A stretch of 62,408 bases of DNA from DAORHV01 sp964448405 (GCA_964448405.1 CAYUVW010000007.1:1-62408), one strand, 5' to 3'; counted from the stretch's first letter, positions 43,832-52,529 are shown. Program-made: numbers and translations. Notes: generated by a model from the letters alone, not told the origin.

Positions 43832-44557
43832 ATGAAAAACGGCGCAGTCAAAGCATGGGGCACGCTGCGGAACATATTTTTAAACGCACCCGTCGCCATT
43901 TCTGGAACATGGGATTCTGACGTGCTTTCGATCATCGTAAAACGCATCGGCATGCCACTGCATACCGTCATCGACGTCGGTGCGCACGCCGGAGAGTTCG
44001 CACGGGCTGTCAGGACCGTGCTGCCGAACGTGCACATACTTTGCTTTGAGCCTCTGCAAGCGTGCCAGGCTCCGCTTACCCGCATGCAATCCGAGATTGG
44101 CAAGTGCGACATTTTTCCCGTGGCACTGGGCAGCACAAATGAAACGGCAACCATGTACTGCAATGCCTTTACCCCATCCTCGTCCTTATTGCCGATGCTG
44201 CCGCTGCACACCCGCGCATTTCCGCAAACGTTTTGGACGAGAAAACAACGCGTGTCCGTCCGCAGAATGGATGACGTCTTGCAGGGTCATTCGCTGCAGC
44301 AAGGGGTTTTGCTGAAAATCGATGTTCAAGGCTTCGAAGACAAGGTTCTTGCCGGGGCAACGGCGACGTTGCGCAACGTCCAAGCGATTCTTCTTGAGAC
44401 GACACTGAATGCGCTGTACGAAAAACAGGTCCTGGAACCGGAATTGACCTCGCTGCTTGAGCAAAACGGATTTCAACACGTCGGCGACTTCGGGAACATT
44501 CGGCACATGTTCACCGGCCAAGTGATGCAACGGGACGCATTGTTTCTCCGTGCGTGA
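43832..44557 (+). CDS. FkbM-family methyltransferase
   Basis: 241 aa. VIDVGAHAGEFARAV is SAM motif I; CFEPLQACQAPL, LLKIDVQGFEDKVLAGA and ETTLNALYEKQ are typical of FkbM-family O-methyltransferases, often acting on glycans. First gene of a probable glycan-modification group with the epimerase, acyltransferase and glycosyltransferase that follow. Start lies 10 nt after the hydrolase stop. Confidence 0.9.
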   Translation: MKNGAVKAWGTLRNIFLNAPVAISGTWDSDVLSIIVKRIGMPLHTVIDVGAHAGEFARAVRTVLPNVHILCFEPLQACQAPLTRMQSEIGKCDIFPVALGSTNETATMYCNAFTPSSSLLPMLPLHTRAFPQTFWTRKQRVSVRRMDDVLQGHSLQQGVLLKIDVQGFEDKVLAGATATLRNVQAILLETTLNALYEKQVLEPELTSLLEQNGFQHVGDFGNIRHMFTGQVMQRDALFLRA

Positions 44558-44573
44558 TTTTCGCAAGCTTTGC

Positions 44574-44579
44574 TACACT
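44574..44579 (+). promoter_or_regulatory. -10 box TACACT before the epimerase gene
   Basis: TACACT, 8 nt before ATG 44588; it decides 44588 over the ORF's earlier start at 44570. Confidence 0.5.
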
Positions 44580-44587
44580 GCGAAACA

Positions 44588-45649
44588 ATGAGCCGTCGCG
44601 TTCTTATCACCGGAAGCAGCGGACTCATCGGCTCGAGCATGGTTTTGTTTTTCGACCAGCTTGGCTGGGAAACGGTTGGAATTGATAACAACATGCGGAG
44701 CGAGTTTTTCGGGACTGACGGCGATACAACATCAACACTGAGACGTCTTGAGGCAACAGCACACAACTTTCAACATGTTCCGGCCGACATTCGCAATAGG
44801 CCCGTCATGGAAGCGATTGTCCAGAAGGTGAAGCCGGCACTCATTATTCATGCAGCCGCCCAACCGTCGCACGATTTAGCCAAGGAAATGCCTTTCGTCG
44901 ATTTCGACATTAACGCAGTGGGCACGCTGAATTTGCTGGAGGCGGCTCGAAAGCATTGTCCAATGGCGCCGTTTGTTTTTCTGAGTACAAACAAAGTGTA
45001 TGGAGACGCACCCAACCGAATCCCACTGCAAGAATTTCCTCTGCGCTATGACTACGCTGACGCAACATTGGAAGGCATTGATGAATCTTGCCCCATCGAT
45101 AACGCTCACCACACGCTTATGGGTGCATCCAAGCTGTCCGCCGATATCCTTGTACAGGAATACGGTCGCAATTTCGGCATGCCAACCGTGTGCTTCCGCT
45201 GCGGCTGCTTGACGGGCGGCGCGCAGGCCGGTGCCGAGCAGCACGGATTTCTTGCATACATGTCAAAAGCAATAAGTGAAGGCCGCACGTACAGAATATT
45301 CGGATACGGCGGAAAACAGGTCCGCGACAATTTGCATGCATACGATGTCTGTGCCGCTGCGTACGCATTTTTCTGTAACCCGAAAATCGCCGCTGTCTAC
45401 AACCTCGGCGGCGGAAGAAAAAACAGCATTTCGGTACTGGAGGCACTGGAGCGATTCGCGCTGTTGTTCGGCAACGAGCCGCAAACCGAACTGCTGGAGC
45501 AGCACCGGCAAGGCGACCACTTGTGTTACATCTCCGACACCCGTCGTTTTCGAGCAGACTACCCGAGCTGGCGCGTTGAGCGAGGATTGGATGACATCTT
45601 CAGCGAGCTTTTGGCAAAACGATCGGCCGACGTAGGAATTACTGCATAA
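44588..45649 (+). CDS. NAD-dependent sugar nucleotide epimerase/dehydratase
   Basis: 353 aa. Extended SDR fold: NAD-binding VLITGSSGLIGSSMV, then STNKVYGDAP. At the usual YxxxK position the sequence reads MGASK, so the catalytic Tyr is replaced by Met and Lys is kept. From memory, a CDP-paratose-epimerase-like subfamily has GASKxxAD with a hydrophobic residue here. FRCGCLTGGAQAGAEQHGFLAYM fits that group. Probable step in making a modified sugar for the glycan genes around it. Its 3' end overlaps the acyltransferase by 11 nt, tail to tail. Confidence 0.88.
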   Translation: MSRRVLITGSSGLIGSSMVLFFDQLGWETVGIDNNMRSEFFGTDGDTTSTLRRLEATAHNFQHVPADIRNRPVMEAIVQKVKPALIIHAAAQPSHDLAKEMPFVDFDINAVGTLNLLEAARKHCPMAPFVFLSTNKVYGDAPNRIPLQEFPLRYDYADATLEGIDESCPIDNAHHTLMGASKLSADILVQEYGRNFGMPTVCFRCGCLTGGAQAGAEQHGFLAYMSKAISEGRTYRIFGYGGKQVRDNLHAYDVCAAAYAFFCNPKIAAVYNLGGGRKNSISVLEALERFALLFGNEPQTELLEQHRQGDHLCYISDTRRFRADYPSWRVERGLDDIFSELLAKRSADVGITA

Positions 45650-46232
45650 GCAGTGGACGCATGACGACGGCAGGAATCCCGGCCGCCATGACCATGGGCG
45701 GAATACTGCTTGTTACCACGCTTTTTGCACCAATGACGCTGCCCTTGCCAATGCGCACTCCGGGGCATACCGTCACTTCGTTACACAGCCAAACATCGTC
45801 TTCCAGAATCACCGGAGAAGCTTCGGTATTGGACAGAAAGCGATGCGGGACCGCATCGACCGGATGCATGTTGCTGTCGAGGATTCTGCAGCCGGCTGCA
45901 ATCATTACGCGTTTGCCGATGCGGATCTCTTGTTGTGCGAACAATGCAGAAGCGACCACGATCGCGTCGTCATCAATGACAATGCTCCCGCCCTGAGCCG
46001 TTGCAAAAAAACAGGCGGGGAACTCCTGGCCGATCATGGCCATTGCACGAATGGAATGCAGCTCAACTCGCTTGCCGATTGCCACACTTCCTCTGTTGCG
46101 CCAAAGAATCGGTGACCCGTAAATGCGTGCCGATCCATCGACTGTGCAGCCAAACAGTCGCATGTGGCAGCGCCCCCACCATGAAAGAATTCCGGGCAAC
46201 GTTTTCCAGAGCATGCGTCTGACAATGTCCAT
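45639..46232 (-). CDS. Hexapeptide-repeat acyltransferase
   Basis: 197 aa from ATG 46232. Left-handed beta-helix repeats typical of LbH acyltransferases run through the middle: SIVIDDDAIVVASAL, IRIGKRVMIAAGCRI, VILEDDVWLCNEVTV, VRIGKGSVIGAKSVV; the loop SNMHPVD carries a possible catalytic His. Such enzymes acetylate sugars, for example colanic-acid or serine-type acetyltransferases. Start is decided by TATACT 6 nt upstream. Located on the opposite strand within the glycan island. Confidence 0.88.
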   Translation of the reverse strand: MDIVRRMLWKTLPGILSWWGRCHMRLFGCTVDGSARIYGSPILWRNRGSVAIGKRVELHSIRAMAMIGQEFPACFFATAQGGSIVIDDDAIVVASALFAQQEIRIGKRVMIAAGCRILDSNMHPVDAVPHRFLSNTEASPVILEDDVWLCNEVTVCPGVRIGKGSVIGAKSVVTSSIPPMVMAAGIPAVVMRPLLMQ

Positions 46233-46238
46233 ACGCAG

Positions 46239-46244
46239 AGTATA
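46239..46244 (-). promoter_or_regulatory. -10 box TATACT before the acyltransferase
   Basis: Minus-strand TATACT, 6 nt before ATG 46232. Confidence 0.55.
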
Positions 46245-46297
46245 GGCCAGTAAACCGACTTGAACCACGGAAGCAGGTGTGACATCGTCGCAAGTAC

Positions 46298-47149
46298 ATG
46301 CTCCGGATTGCACATATCGTCAAACCCATGGCTGCCAAACCTGGTTCGGAACATGCGATTGCGCAGCCCATAACGTTCGAGACAATGCGTCGCGCCAAGG
46401 CAGCCGCAAAAGACGTTGTAGAGGTGGAACACTGGGCGACGGGCTTTCCCGATGAGCAATCGGTGATTCCCAGTGATTTTCAGGCAACCACTCCATTACG
46501 GCGATCTGCGTGCGACATCGGGACATTCCGCATCCCACGGCCGTTACCTGTTTTTCGCGATGTTTTGGAGCGTTTGTACGATGCATCGCAGGCCGAGTAT
46601 TTCATCTATACAAACGTGGACATCGGCCTGCAGCCGCATTTCTATACCGAAGTCGCACGATTGATTGTCAGTGGCTACGACGCATTCACAATCAATCGAC
46701 GCACGTTGCCAAATCACTACTCCAGTACCGAGCAAATTCCCGCAATGTATGCAGAGCTCGGGAAGCCGCACCCGGGCTACGATTGTTTTGTGTTCCGCAG
46801 GGACGCGTATACATCGTTCATTCTTGGTGATGTCTGTCTGGGATGCGGACACGTTGACCTGCCACTCGTGTGCAGCATGATTGCCGCTGCGAGGAAGTTT
46901 TGCGATATCACCGATGCACATCTCACATTTCACATCGGCGACAGCCGTACATGGTGGAATTGGAAGTATCGTGATTACATCATTCACAACGACATGCAGG
47001 CAAAACATGCCCTTCTGGCCCAATTGCGCAGATATGCCTCGGAAGACAAACTTCGGCCGCATATCCGCGTACTGCTTGCACTACCGCTGCTCAAAAACAG
47101 CATGCTTGTCCACGAGTGGAAGCGTCTTTTCCGACAAACGCACATATGA
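46298..47149 (+). CDS. Glycosyltransferase-like protein
   Basis: 283 aa. No family motif is certain. FIYTNVDIGLQPHFY places a DxD-like N-V-D after a beta-strand, as in GT-A glycosyltransferases; VEVEHWATGFP is at the N-terminal part, and FVFRRDAYTSFILGD follows. Sits between the acyltransferase and a large membrane protein, with which it overlaps by ATGA, so the pair is probably translated together. Glycosyl transfer is inferred from context. Confidence 0.65.
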   Translation: MLRIAHIVKPMAAKPGSEHAIAQPITFETMRRAKAAAKDVVEVEHWATGFPDEQSVIPSDFQATTPLRRSACDIGTFRIPRPLPVFRDVLERLYDASQAEYFIYTNVDIGLQPHFYTEVARLIVSGYDAFTINRRTLPNHYSSTEQIPAMYAELGKPHPGYDCFVFRRDAYTSFILGDVCLGCGHVDLPLVCSMIAAARKFCDITDAHLTFHIGDSRTWWNWKYRDYIIHNDMQAKHALLAQLRRYASEDKLRPHIRVLLALPLLKNSMLVHEWKRLFRQTHI

Positions 47150-48879
47150 AATTTCTCCGGAGCGAACGCAACGGCTGGAAATGTGTTTGGTTGGCCTGCA
47201 TGGCCATGTTTTTCGCGGTCACGGTGATCATCGTACAATACTCAGTACGAATGCCATTGGCAGAAACGTTCTATCTGGTAACCGTTTATGAACGCTTTCT
47301 ACAACACGGCATTTTCGATGCCAGTGCACTCATGCTGCGCATTGTCGAGCATTTGATCATTATCCCCATACTTCTTATTTATGGACTGAGCTCGCTACTG
47401 AGAATCGTTCCCTTGTCGGAGCGGGGGATACTTTTCTTGAACTTACTCGGTCCAGTATTTTCATTGGTATCACTTGCGATTGTTGCCGCAATTACGCGCT
47501 CCACCCTTTCGCATCGTCCAGCATGGGTGCGCCAGCTACTCGTGCTCACCAGTGGAGCAATGTTGTTTTCTCTATCGCAGTGGGAAACATGGTCCACAAG
47601 CACGTTCTCGTTCACGATGACAACGGCGTGCTCACTGGGTGTCATTTGGCTGCTTTGTGAGCGAAAACACACTACGGGAGTCATTGTGCTCGCCGCACTG
47701 CTTTGTATCACTGCGTCGTTTTCAATCTCGAATGGCTGCATGACATGGATCATCTGTGCTCCGCTGCTTGCACGACCCTCGATTTCATTAAGCGAACGAC
47801 GCAAAGTTACACACATCGTATTGTGGCTGCTCCTGACAATTTTGTCGTTTTTACCCTATTTCTTCCACCTTCAGACCGTGGCTTCTTCTCGGGGAATAGC
47901 CATGGAGACAAGTGATCCGATACGTATCATTGTCTATTTCTTTGCACTTCTCGGAGCACCTGTAGCTGCGTTCGGGCCCATTGCTATGCCCGCAGCTTTG
48001 CTGATTGGAGCGCTCATCTTCCTTTCATTCTCGTTTGTTTGCACTCAGTACCGGAAACATGGCTATAAACTCGTTCCCTGGGTCTCCATCTACGCCTTTT
48101 GCATCTTCACCGCAGTACTCATTGTCATAGGCCGGTCTTCGTATGGGGTAGATTCTGCAATGAGTTCGCGTTATACCTCCCTTCTTTGCCCAGCGATTAT
48201 TGCCGTACTGGCCTTACTCGCAATCGGCGCCGAAACTCGACGTCGATTACAAGTGTTCTGTGCGACGTGTTCTGTGGTTGTACTGATGCAAATCCCGTTA
48301 ACATTGTACGGAATCCAACGCCTTCAGGAGAGGGCTGCGGCATTAAGTATAAGCCATGCGTGCATGCAAACGTCGGCAATTGCGTCGAATGCCTGTCTCG
48401 GTAGGTCATTCTTCGGGAACGGGGAATTTGTGCGCAATCAAACAGCCACAATGGAACGCCTCGGCATGCTCACGTCGTTTTTGCTGCCGAGCAACGTGCA
48501 AGTCGTAGCACCGGCAGACGGCGATGGTGGGTGGGTCGATTGGCTGAGGCAGGGGAGTGGTACGACCGTTGAAGTCACAGGTTGGGCCCTGCACAATGGC
48601 TGCGCCGCGCGTGACGTTGTATTTACCGCCGGCCCTGAGCATGAGTTGGTTGCCTATACGCACACGGCCTTTGCACGACCGGATACAGAAATTTTCTCAG
48701 GCTGCCGCCGAGATGCCGCTTGGCGCTTGGATCTCGATACACGCAGGTTGCCCACTGCTGCGCTGCAGTACCCGATTCAGCTTTGGATATACGACAAACA
48801 GCGAGCAGCCCTTATTCAAACCGGTTCACCAGCATTTTCGTTGCAGTACCCGGCACGGCTAATGACTACGCAAAAATAA
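47146..48879 (+). CDS. Polytopic membrane protein with C-terminal extracellular domain
   Basis: 577 aa. About ten membrane helices over residues 15-400, organised like the GT-C type glycosyltransferases or flippase-like proteins of glycan loci, and a soluble C-terminal part (about 440-577, QVVAPADGDGGWVDWL...). No catalytic motif identified. Starts ATGA-coupled to the glycosyltransferase-like gene. Its 3' end overlaps the minus-strand 48866 gene by 14 nt. Confidence 0.8.
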   Translation: MKFLRSERNGWKCVWLACMAMFFAVTVIIVQYSVRMPLAETFYLVTVYERFLQHGIFDASALMLRIVEHLIIIPILLIYGLSSLLRIVPLSERGILFLNLLGPVFSLVSLAIVAAITRSTLSHRPAWVRQLLVLTSGAMLFSLSQWETWSTSTFSFTMTTACSLGVIWLLCERKHTTGVIVLAALLCITASFSISNGCMTWIICAPLLARPSISLSERRKVTHIVLWLLLTILSFLPYFFHLQTVASSRGIAMETSDPIRIIVYFFALLGAPVAAFGPIAMPAALLIGALIFLSFSFVCTQYRKHGYKLVPWVSIYAFCIFTAVLIVIGRSSYGVDSAMSSRYTSLLCPAIIAVLALLAIGAETRRRLQVFCATCSVVVLMQIPLTLYGIQRLQERAAALSISHACMQTSAIASNACLGRSFFGNGEFVRNQTATMERLGMLTSFLLPSNVQVVAPADGDGGWVDWLRQGSGTTVEVTGWALHNGCAARDVVFTAGPEHELVAYTHTAFARPDTEIFSGCRRDAAWRLDLDTRRLPTAALQYPIQLWIYDKQRAALIQTGSPAFSLQYPARLMTTQK

Positions 48880-49135
48880 GCTGAATTCCATCCGAAAGAC
48901 CAAGACGTTGCACCTCGTCCTGAATCTTTTGCCTGTCTTTCTCAATGACCCGAACGCAAACATTGAGCCGTTCAATACTAAGCGCATTGCGATCGATGCC
49001 AATGGAAAGTAATTTTTGGACCTTTGGAACCAAGTCGTCGGCTTCGAATCTACTGACTGGTTCGCATTTTCCGACGAGCGACTGCAGCTCGTCGACAGAG
49101 TCAAAGGGATCGATAAGTCCGGAGCGAACCGCCAT
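48866..49135 (-). CDS. Small hypothetical protein, 89 aa
   Basis: Soluble, with mixed helix and strand (LVPKVQKLLSIGIDRNALSIERL, VRVIEKDRQKIQDEVQRLGLS); family not recognised. A TACACT box lies 8 nt before the ATG at 49135, supporting a real gene and this start over the 49266 alternative, which would enter the tRNA region. Confidence 0.6.
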   Translation of the reverse strand: MAVRSGLIDPFDSVDELQSLVGKCEPVSRFEADDLVPKVQKLLSIGIDRNALSIERLNVCVRVIEKDRQKIQDEVQRLGLSDGIQLIFA

Positions 49136-49143
49136 AGCATTGC

Positions 49144-49149
49144 AGTGTA
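49144..49149 (-). promoter_or_regulatory. -10 box TACACT before the 89-aa ORF
   Basis: Minus-strand TACACT, 8 nt before ATG 49135. Confidence 0.5.
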
Positions 49150-49204
49150 ATGCAAAGCTGACACAGGCGCCATTTTTGCGAAGTTCCGTTGAAACGAAGT
49201 CCTA

Positions 49205-49281
49205 TGGTGGGCCAGGGTGGAGTTGAACCACCGACCGCAGGTGTATAAGTCCTGAGCTCTGACCAACTGAGCTACTGGCCC
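49205..49281 (-). tRNA. tRNA-Ile (anticodon TAT)
   Basis: 77 nt with encoded CCA. Acceptor GGGCCAG/CTGGCCC, D arm GCTC...GAGC, anticodon stem CAGGA/ACCTG (one A-A mismatch at 31-39) and loop CTTATAC, T arm GGTGG/CCACC. UAU reads AUA codons directly, instead of the usual CAU with lysidine. Confidence 0.85.
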
Positions 49282-49415
49282 TTGGGGCTTATGGTACTAC
49301 ACTTTCAGTATCGCGTCCTTTTCAAAAACAGCCGACCACAGTCTCTTGAGTACATGAAGGGAGAATCGAAGGAATTTCTTCGCGTACGCAAAAACGAACG
49401 TACCCGTCATACTCA

Positions 49416-49697
49416 CTAAGCAGTTGCCTCGACACCAATGACCGTAGCCATTTCGCGGCGGCGGTTGAATTTCAGTACCTTGATCTTCTTGAAGACAACC
49501 TTTCCAGCAACAGATGCATGGATCGTCCAGTCCTTGGCGACGTACACGTTCGTACCTGGGCGGTACCAAAAACCTTTCTGACGAATGAGAACCTCTCCTG
49601 CATTCACCGTTTCGCCAGCGAAGCGCTTCACGCCTCGGCGCTTTGACCAACTATCTCTGCCGTTACTTGTTGAGCCACCGGCCTTTTTGGTTGCCAT
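49416..49697 (-). CDS. rpmA: 50S ribosomal protein L27
   Basis: 93 aa. Normal start MATKKAGGSTSNGRDSWSKR and GVKRFAGETVNAGEVLIRQ; C-terminal VFKKIKVLKFNRRREM. L27 reaches the peptidyl transferase centre with its N-terminal tail. The typical rplU partner is not adjacent. A TAAACT box lies 9 nt before the ATG. Placed between tRNA-Ile and initiator tRNA-Met. Confidence 0.97.
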   Translation of the reverse strand: MATKKAGGSTSNGRDSWSKRRGVKRFAGETVNAGEVLIRQKGFWYRPGTNVYVAKDWTIHASVAGKVVFKKIKVLKFNRRREMATVIGVEATA

Positions 49698-49706
49698 AGT
49701 GAAACC

Positions 49707-49712
49707 AGTTTA
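49707..49712 (-). promoter_or_regulatory. -10 box TAAACT before rpmA
   Basis: Minus-strand TAAACT, 9 nt before the rpmA ATG. Confidence 0.45.
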
Positions 49713-49811
49713 CCGATGTGTCTTTCTGCGCACAAGGGAAATTTTCGACGACTTCAGACTACGGCAAAAACGTCCGGATGCAGGATCTGAACGTTACTGA
49801 CGTTTCGAAAT

Positions 49812-49887
49812 TGGTTGCGGGGACAGGATTCGAACCTGTGACCTCCAGGTTATGAGCCTGGCGAGCTACCAGCTGCTCCACCCCGCG
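49812..49887 (-). tRNA. Initiator tRNA-fMet (anticodon CAT)
   Basis: 76 nt with encoded CCA. The C1-A72 mismatch (CGCGGGG against CCCCGCA) marks initiator tRNA. Anticodon stem CCAGG/CCTGG with loop CTCATAA: the 29-41 pair is A-U, not the usual G-C of the GGG/CCC initiator stem. Confidence 0.93.
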
Positions 49888-49931
49888 TCGAGCCAAGGCA
49901 GTATCGTGCAGAGAAGGCGAAAATGCAAACG

Positions 49932-50375
49932 CTACAGCGGCTTCTTCAGATCATCGATCTTGTCACGATTGAAGAAGTACAATCGCCAGTGATCGAGGAC
50001 GCGGATATTGCGTAGGTTCTCTTCGTAAATCGCCTCCTTGTCTTCTTCTGTTAACTCTGTGACGGATGACACTTCCAGTTGCTGCGGCTTTTGCGTAAAG
50101 ATAAGCACTTTCTCGCCAGGATTGAGTAGGCCCAAGCTTTCTTTGGCGTACTTGTCTTTGTACTGATCCGACTTCAGATACTCGAAGTGCTGATACCCAT
50201 CCGTAATTTCGGCCTTCAGCTTTGCATTGCGGACTTGCATGGAAAGCAACTGTTGATCAAACAAAATGTTTTTGTAGTACGACAGCGCCAATCCGAACGC
50301 CATCAATCCCACCACCGCCAAACCGATGACAATGGTCATCTGCTTCGGAAATGGCGCGGCATCCTTGTACGGCAT
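49932..50375 (-). CDS. FtsB/DivIC-like septum formation protein
   Basis: 147 aa from ATG 50375, 9 nt after a TATACT box. One N-terminal membrane helix (about 13-33), then a coiled coil with QQLLSMQVRNAKLKAEI and EYLKSDQYKDKYAKESLGLLNPGE, the usual FtsB/DivIC layout (conserved Y-x-E-x-x-L-G-L-x-x-P-G-E-like end). Acts in the divisome with FtsL and FtsQ. Divergent from murC from overlapping -10 boxes. A longer upstream frame to 50459 covers murC and is rejected. Confidence 0.82.
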   Translation of the reverse strand: MPYKDAAPFPKQMTIVIGLAVVGLMAFGLALSYYKNILFDQQLLSMQVRNAKLKAEITDGYQHFEYLKSDQYKDKYAKESLGLLNPGEKVLIFTQKPQQLEVSSVTELTEEDKEAIYEENLRNIRVLDHWRLYFFNRDKIDDLKKPL

Positions 50376-50384
50376 GAGGCCTTC

Positions 50385-50390
50385 AGTATA
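50385..50390 (-). promoter_or_regulatory. -10 box TATACT for the ftsB-like gene
   Basis: Minus-strand TATACT, 9 nt before ATG 50375; overlaps the opposing murC -10 by 2 nt. Confidence 0.55.
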
Positions 50391-50394
50391 GCAT
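50389..50394 (+). promoter_or_regulatory. -10 box TAGCAT for murC
   Basis: TAGCAT, 6 nt before ATG 50401; shares two bases with the opposing TATACT. Confidence 0.5.
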
Positions 50395-50400
50395 CGCGTC

Positions 50401-51684
50401 ATGAGGATTTTCTGTAGCGGAATCGGCGGAATCGGGCTTTCTGCATATGCATCACACATGCATGCCGCAGGTCACGATGTTTCTGGCAGCGATAAAAACG
50501 ACTCTGCGCTGATTGCAGACCTTCGCTCCCAGGGGATCTCCGTTACGCTCAAGCAAGATGGCAGCGCATTACCCGAACACTGTGATCTTCTGGTGTATTC
50601 GGAAGCCATTCCGCCTAGTGCACCGGAACGTGTCTTGGCGAAAGAAAGGGGAGTACGGCAAATTTCGTATTTTGCCGGACTTGGAGAAATGACCGAAGGA
50701 AAACGCTTGATTGCGATGTGCGGTACGCACGGAAAATCTTCGACTACCGCCATGACAGCCCGCCTGCTGATGGAATCTGGGCTCGACCCCAATGTGGTTG
50801 TCGGCACCAAGCTGCGTGAACTCGACGGCCGCAACTGGCGTAAGGCAAAGGGCGACCTGTGGGCGGTGGAAGCTTGTGAGTATCGCAAGTCGTTCCACTA
50901 TCTGTCGCCAAAGATTGTCCTTCTTACCAATGCCGACGGAGATCATTACGACGCGTTCAAAGACTTGCCCGACTACGAACAGGCATTCGTCGATTTTCTC
51001 AAGCGTTTGCCAAAAGACGGAATCGTCATTGCTCACGGCAACGATGCCCAAGTGAAGCATATTGTGGAACGTGCCGGTAAAACAATGATCGATGCCGATG
51101 CACAGCCGCTACTTACGCTGAAAACCCCCGGTCTGCACATGCGTAAAAATGCACAGCTCGTCTTGGCTTTGGCCGAACACCTTGGTTTGAACGCAAAGAA
51201 ATCACAGGAAATTGTCTCGCAATACGCCGGCTCTTGGCGCCGTATGGAAGTAAAGGGGAATGCCGCATGCGGCGCACTCGTTATCGATGATTACGGACAC
51301 CATCCGGTGGAAATCCGCGCAACACTTCAAGGTGCAAAGGAAGCCTACCCCGACAAACGTATTGTGGCGGTGTTCCAACCGCATACCAACAACCGCACAT
51401 TGGCCCTTTGGAATGAATTCACCGATTCATTTCACGATGCCGACCTCGTTGTCGTAACGCCGGTGTACGATGCCCGACCGGACAAAGACGCCGAGCTTGC
51501 TGACGTATCCAAGCTGGCGGTGGCAATCGCGAAGAAAAGCATGGTTGAATGTTTGCACGCACCCACACTCGAACATGCCGAGCACCTGCTGAATGACACT
51601 GTTCTACAACGTAATGATGTCATCGTTGTACTCGGAGCAGGAGACAGTACCAAGTTGGCCGCAGCTTTGGCTGCAGGAAACTAA
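50401..51684 (+). CDS. murC: UDP-N-acetylmuramate-L-alanine ligase
   Basis: 427 aa. Adds L-Ala to UDP-MurNAc in cytoplasmic peptidoglycan-precursor synthesis. N-terminal FCSGIGGIGLSAYA with the UDP-binding glycine loop, ATP P-loop GTHGKSSTT (108-116), NADGDHYDAF, IDDYGHHPVEI, and FQPHTNNR. Start from a leaderless promoter. Genes for MurD/E/F are not here. Confidence 0.94.
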   Translation: MRIFCSGIGGIGLSAYASHMHAAGHDVSGSDKNDSALIADLRSQGISVTLKQDGSALPEHCDLLVYSEAIPPSAPERVLAKERGVRQISYFAGLGEMTEGKRLIAMCGTHGKSSTTAMTARLLMESGLDPNVVVGTKLRELDGRNWRKAKGDLWAVEACEYRKSFHYLSPKIVLLTNADGDHYDAFKDLPDYEQAFVDFLKRLPKDGIVIAHGNDAQVKHIVERAGKTMIDADAQPLLTLKTPGLHMRKNAQLVLALAEHLGLNAKKSQEIVSQYAGSWRRMEVKGNAACGALVIDDYGHHPVEIRATLQGAKEAYPDKRIVAVFQPHTNNRTLALWNEFTDSFHDADLVVVTPVYDARPDKDAELADVSKLAVAIAKKSMVECLHAPTLEHAEHLLNDTVLQRNDVIVVLGAGDSTKLAAALAAGN

Positions 51685-51729
51685 AAAAGTAGCCTTTCGA
51701 CTCCTTTGAATTACGGGTGAAGATTTGGG

Positions 51730-52443
51730 CTATTTGCGTTCGCCGCGGGGCTTTGATTCGCGGGCTTCAACCTGCTCGCGCAACGCGCGCCGGTTCGGAC
51801 CGGTGCGCACAGCCTCTTCCTCGGCAGCCTCGACATTGCAGGGGATGGTGATGAGGCGAGTGGTGCGCGTTTCGGGAGTCAAAGCGACGGTTTGGGGAGC
51901 GGGTTTCACGCACTTGCTGCCGACGCGATCGAAGTAAATCGTGTAGCGTCCGGCCGGAAGGTTGGTGAAGGTCTTGGGAGTCTTTCCCGTCAGACGCTTG
52001 GGGCCGGTGACGCGAAACACCAAACCCGACGGATCGCTGGTAATGCCAAGCGAACCGAGCTTCGTGTAGGCGTACTGGATCAGAAAACGGTATTTGTCGT
52101 TCGGAAACAGTTCGAATTCGATTTGCTGCGTATTGATAGTTTTTGTGAGTTCGCCGTTGCGGTAAATGCTGATCTTGCTCGACATTCCTTCGGGAACTGT
52201 GACACTCAGGACCATCTGACCAACCTCGGAAACCGTGTACGAGTAGCTCTTTGGATCGACGTTGGCATCGGTGCTAGAGCGTGTGGTGCCGTCGGCGGCA
52301 AGCAACGTCCACGTACCGGGTTTGTCCGGAGTGAGCTGGTCGATGGTAACGACGCCTTGGATGGCGGCATGTGTCGTAACCGGCAGACACGCGAGTGTGC
52401 CTACGGCAAGAACAGCCGAAAGAAGAACGAAGTTGTTGCGCAT
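51730..52443 (-). CDS. Secreted protein with PEGA-like domain
   Basis: 237 aa. Signal peptide (MRNNFVLLSAVLAVGTLACL..., cut before AIQG-like), a beta-rich middle and LPAGRYTIYFDRVGSKC, a glycine/proline-poor PEGA-type strand pattern; C-terminal basic, charged tail. Predicted surface or periplasmic beta-sandwich; family only tentatively PEGA-like. The ATG lies 8 nt after TACCAT. Convergent with murC. Confidence 0.65.
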   Translation of the reverse strand: MRNNFVLLSAVLAVGTLACLPVTTHAAIQGVVTIDQLTPDKPGTWTLLAADGTTRSSTDANVDPKSYSYTVSEVGQMVLSVTVPEGMSSKISIYRNGELTKTINTQQIEFELFPNDKYRFLIQYAYTKLGSLGITSDPSGLVFRVTGPKRLTGKTPKTFTNLPAGRYTIYFDRVGSKCVKPAPQTVALTPETRTTRLITIPCNVEAAEEEAVRTGPNRRALREQVEARESKPRGERK

Positions 52444-52451
52444 AGAACAAT

Positions 52452-52457
52452 ATGGTA
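52452..52457 (-). promoter_or_regulatory. -10 box TACCAT before the PEGA-like gene
   Basis: Minus-strand TACCAT, 8 nt before ATG 52443. Confidence 0.4.
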
Positions 52458-52529
52458 AACAAGCCGCTTATGGCTGTACAGCAAACGTTCTGGACACAGT
52501 CCCTGGTAACAGCAGGACACATTAAGACA

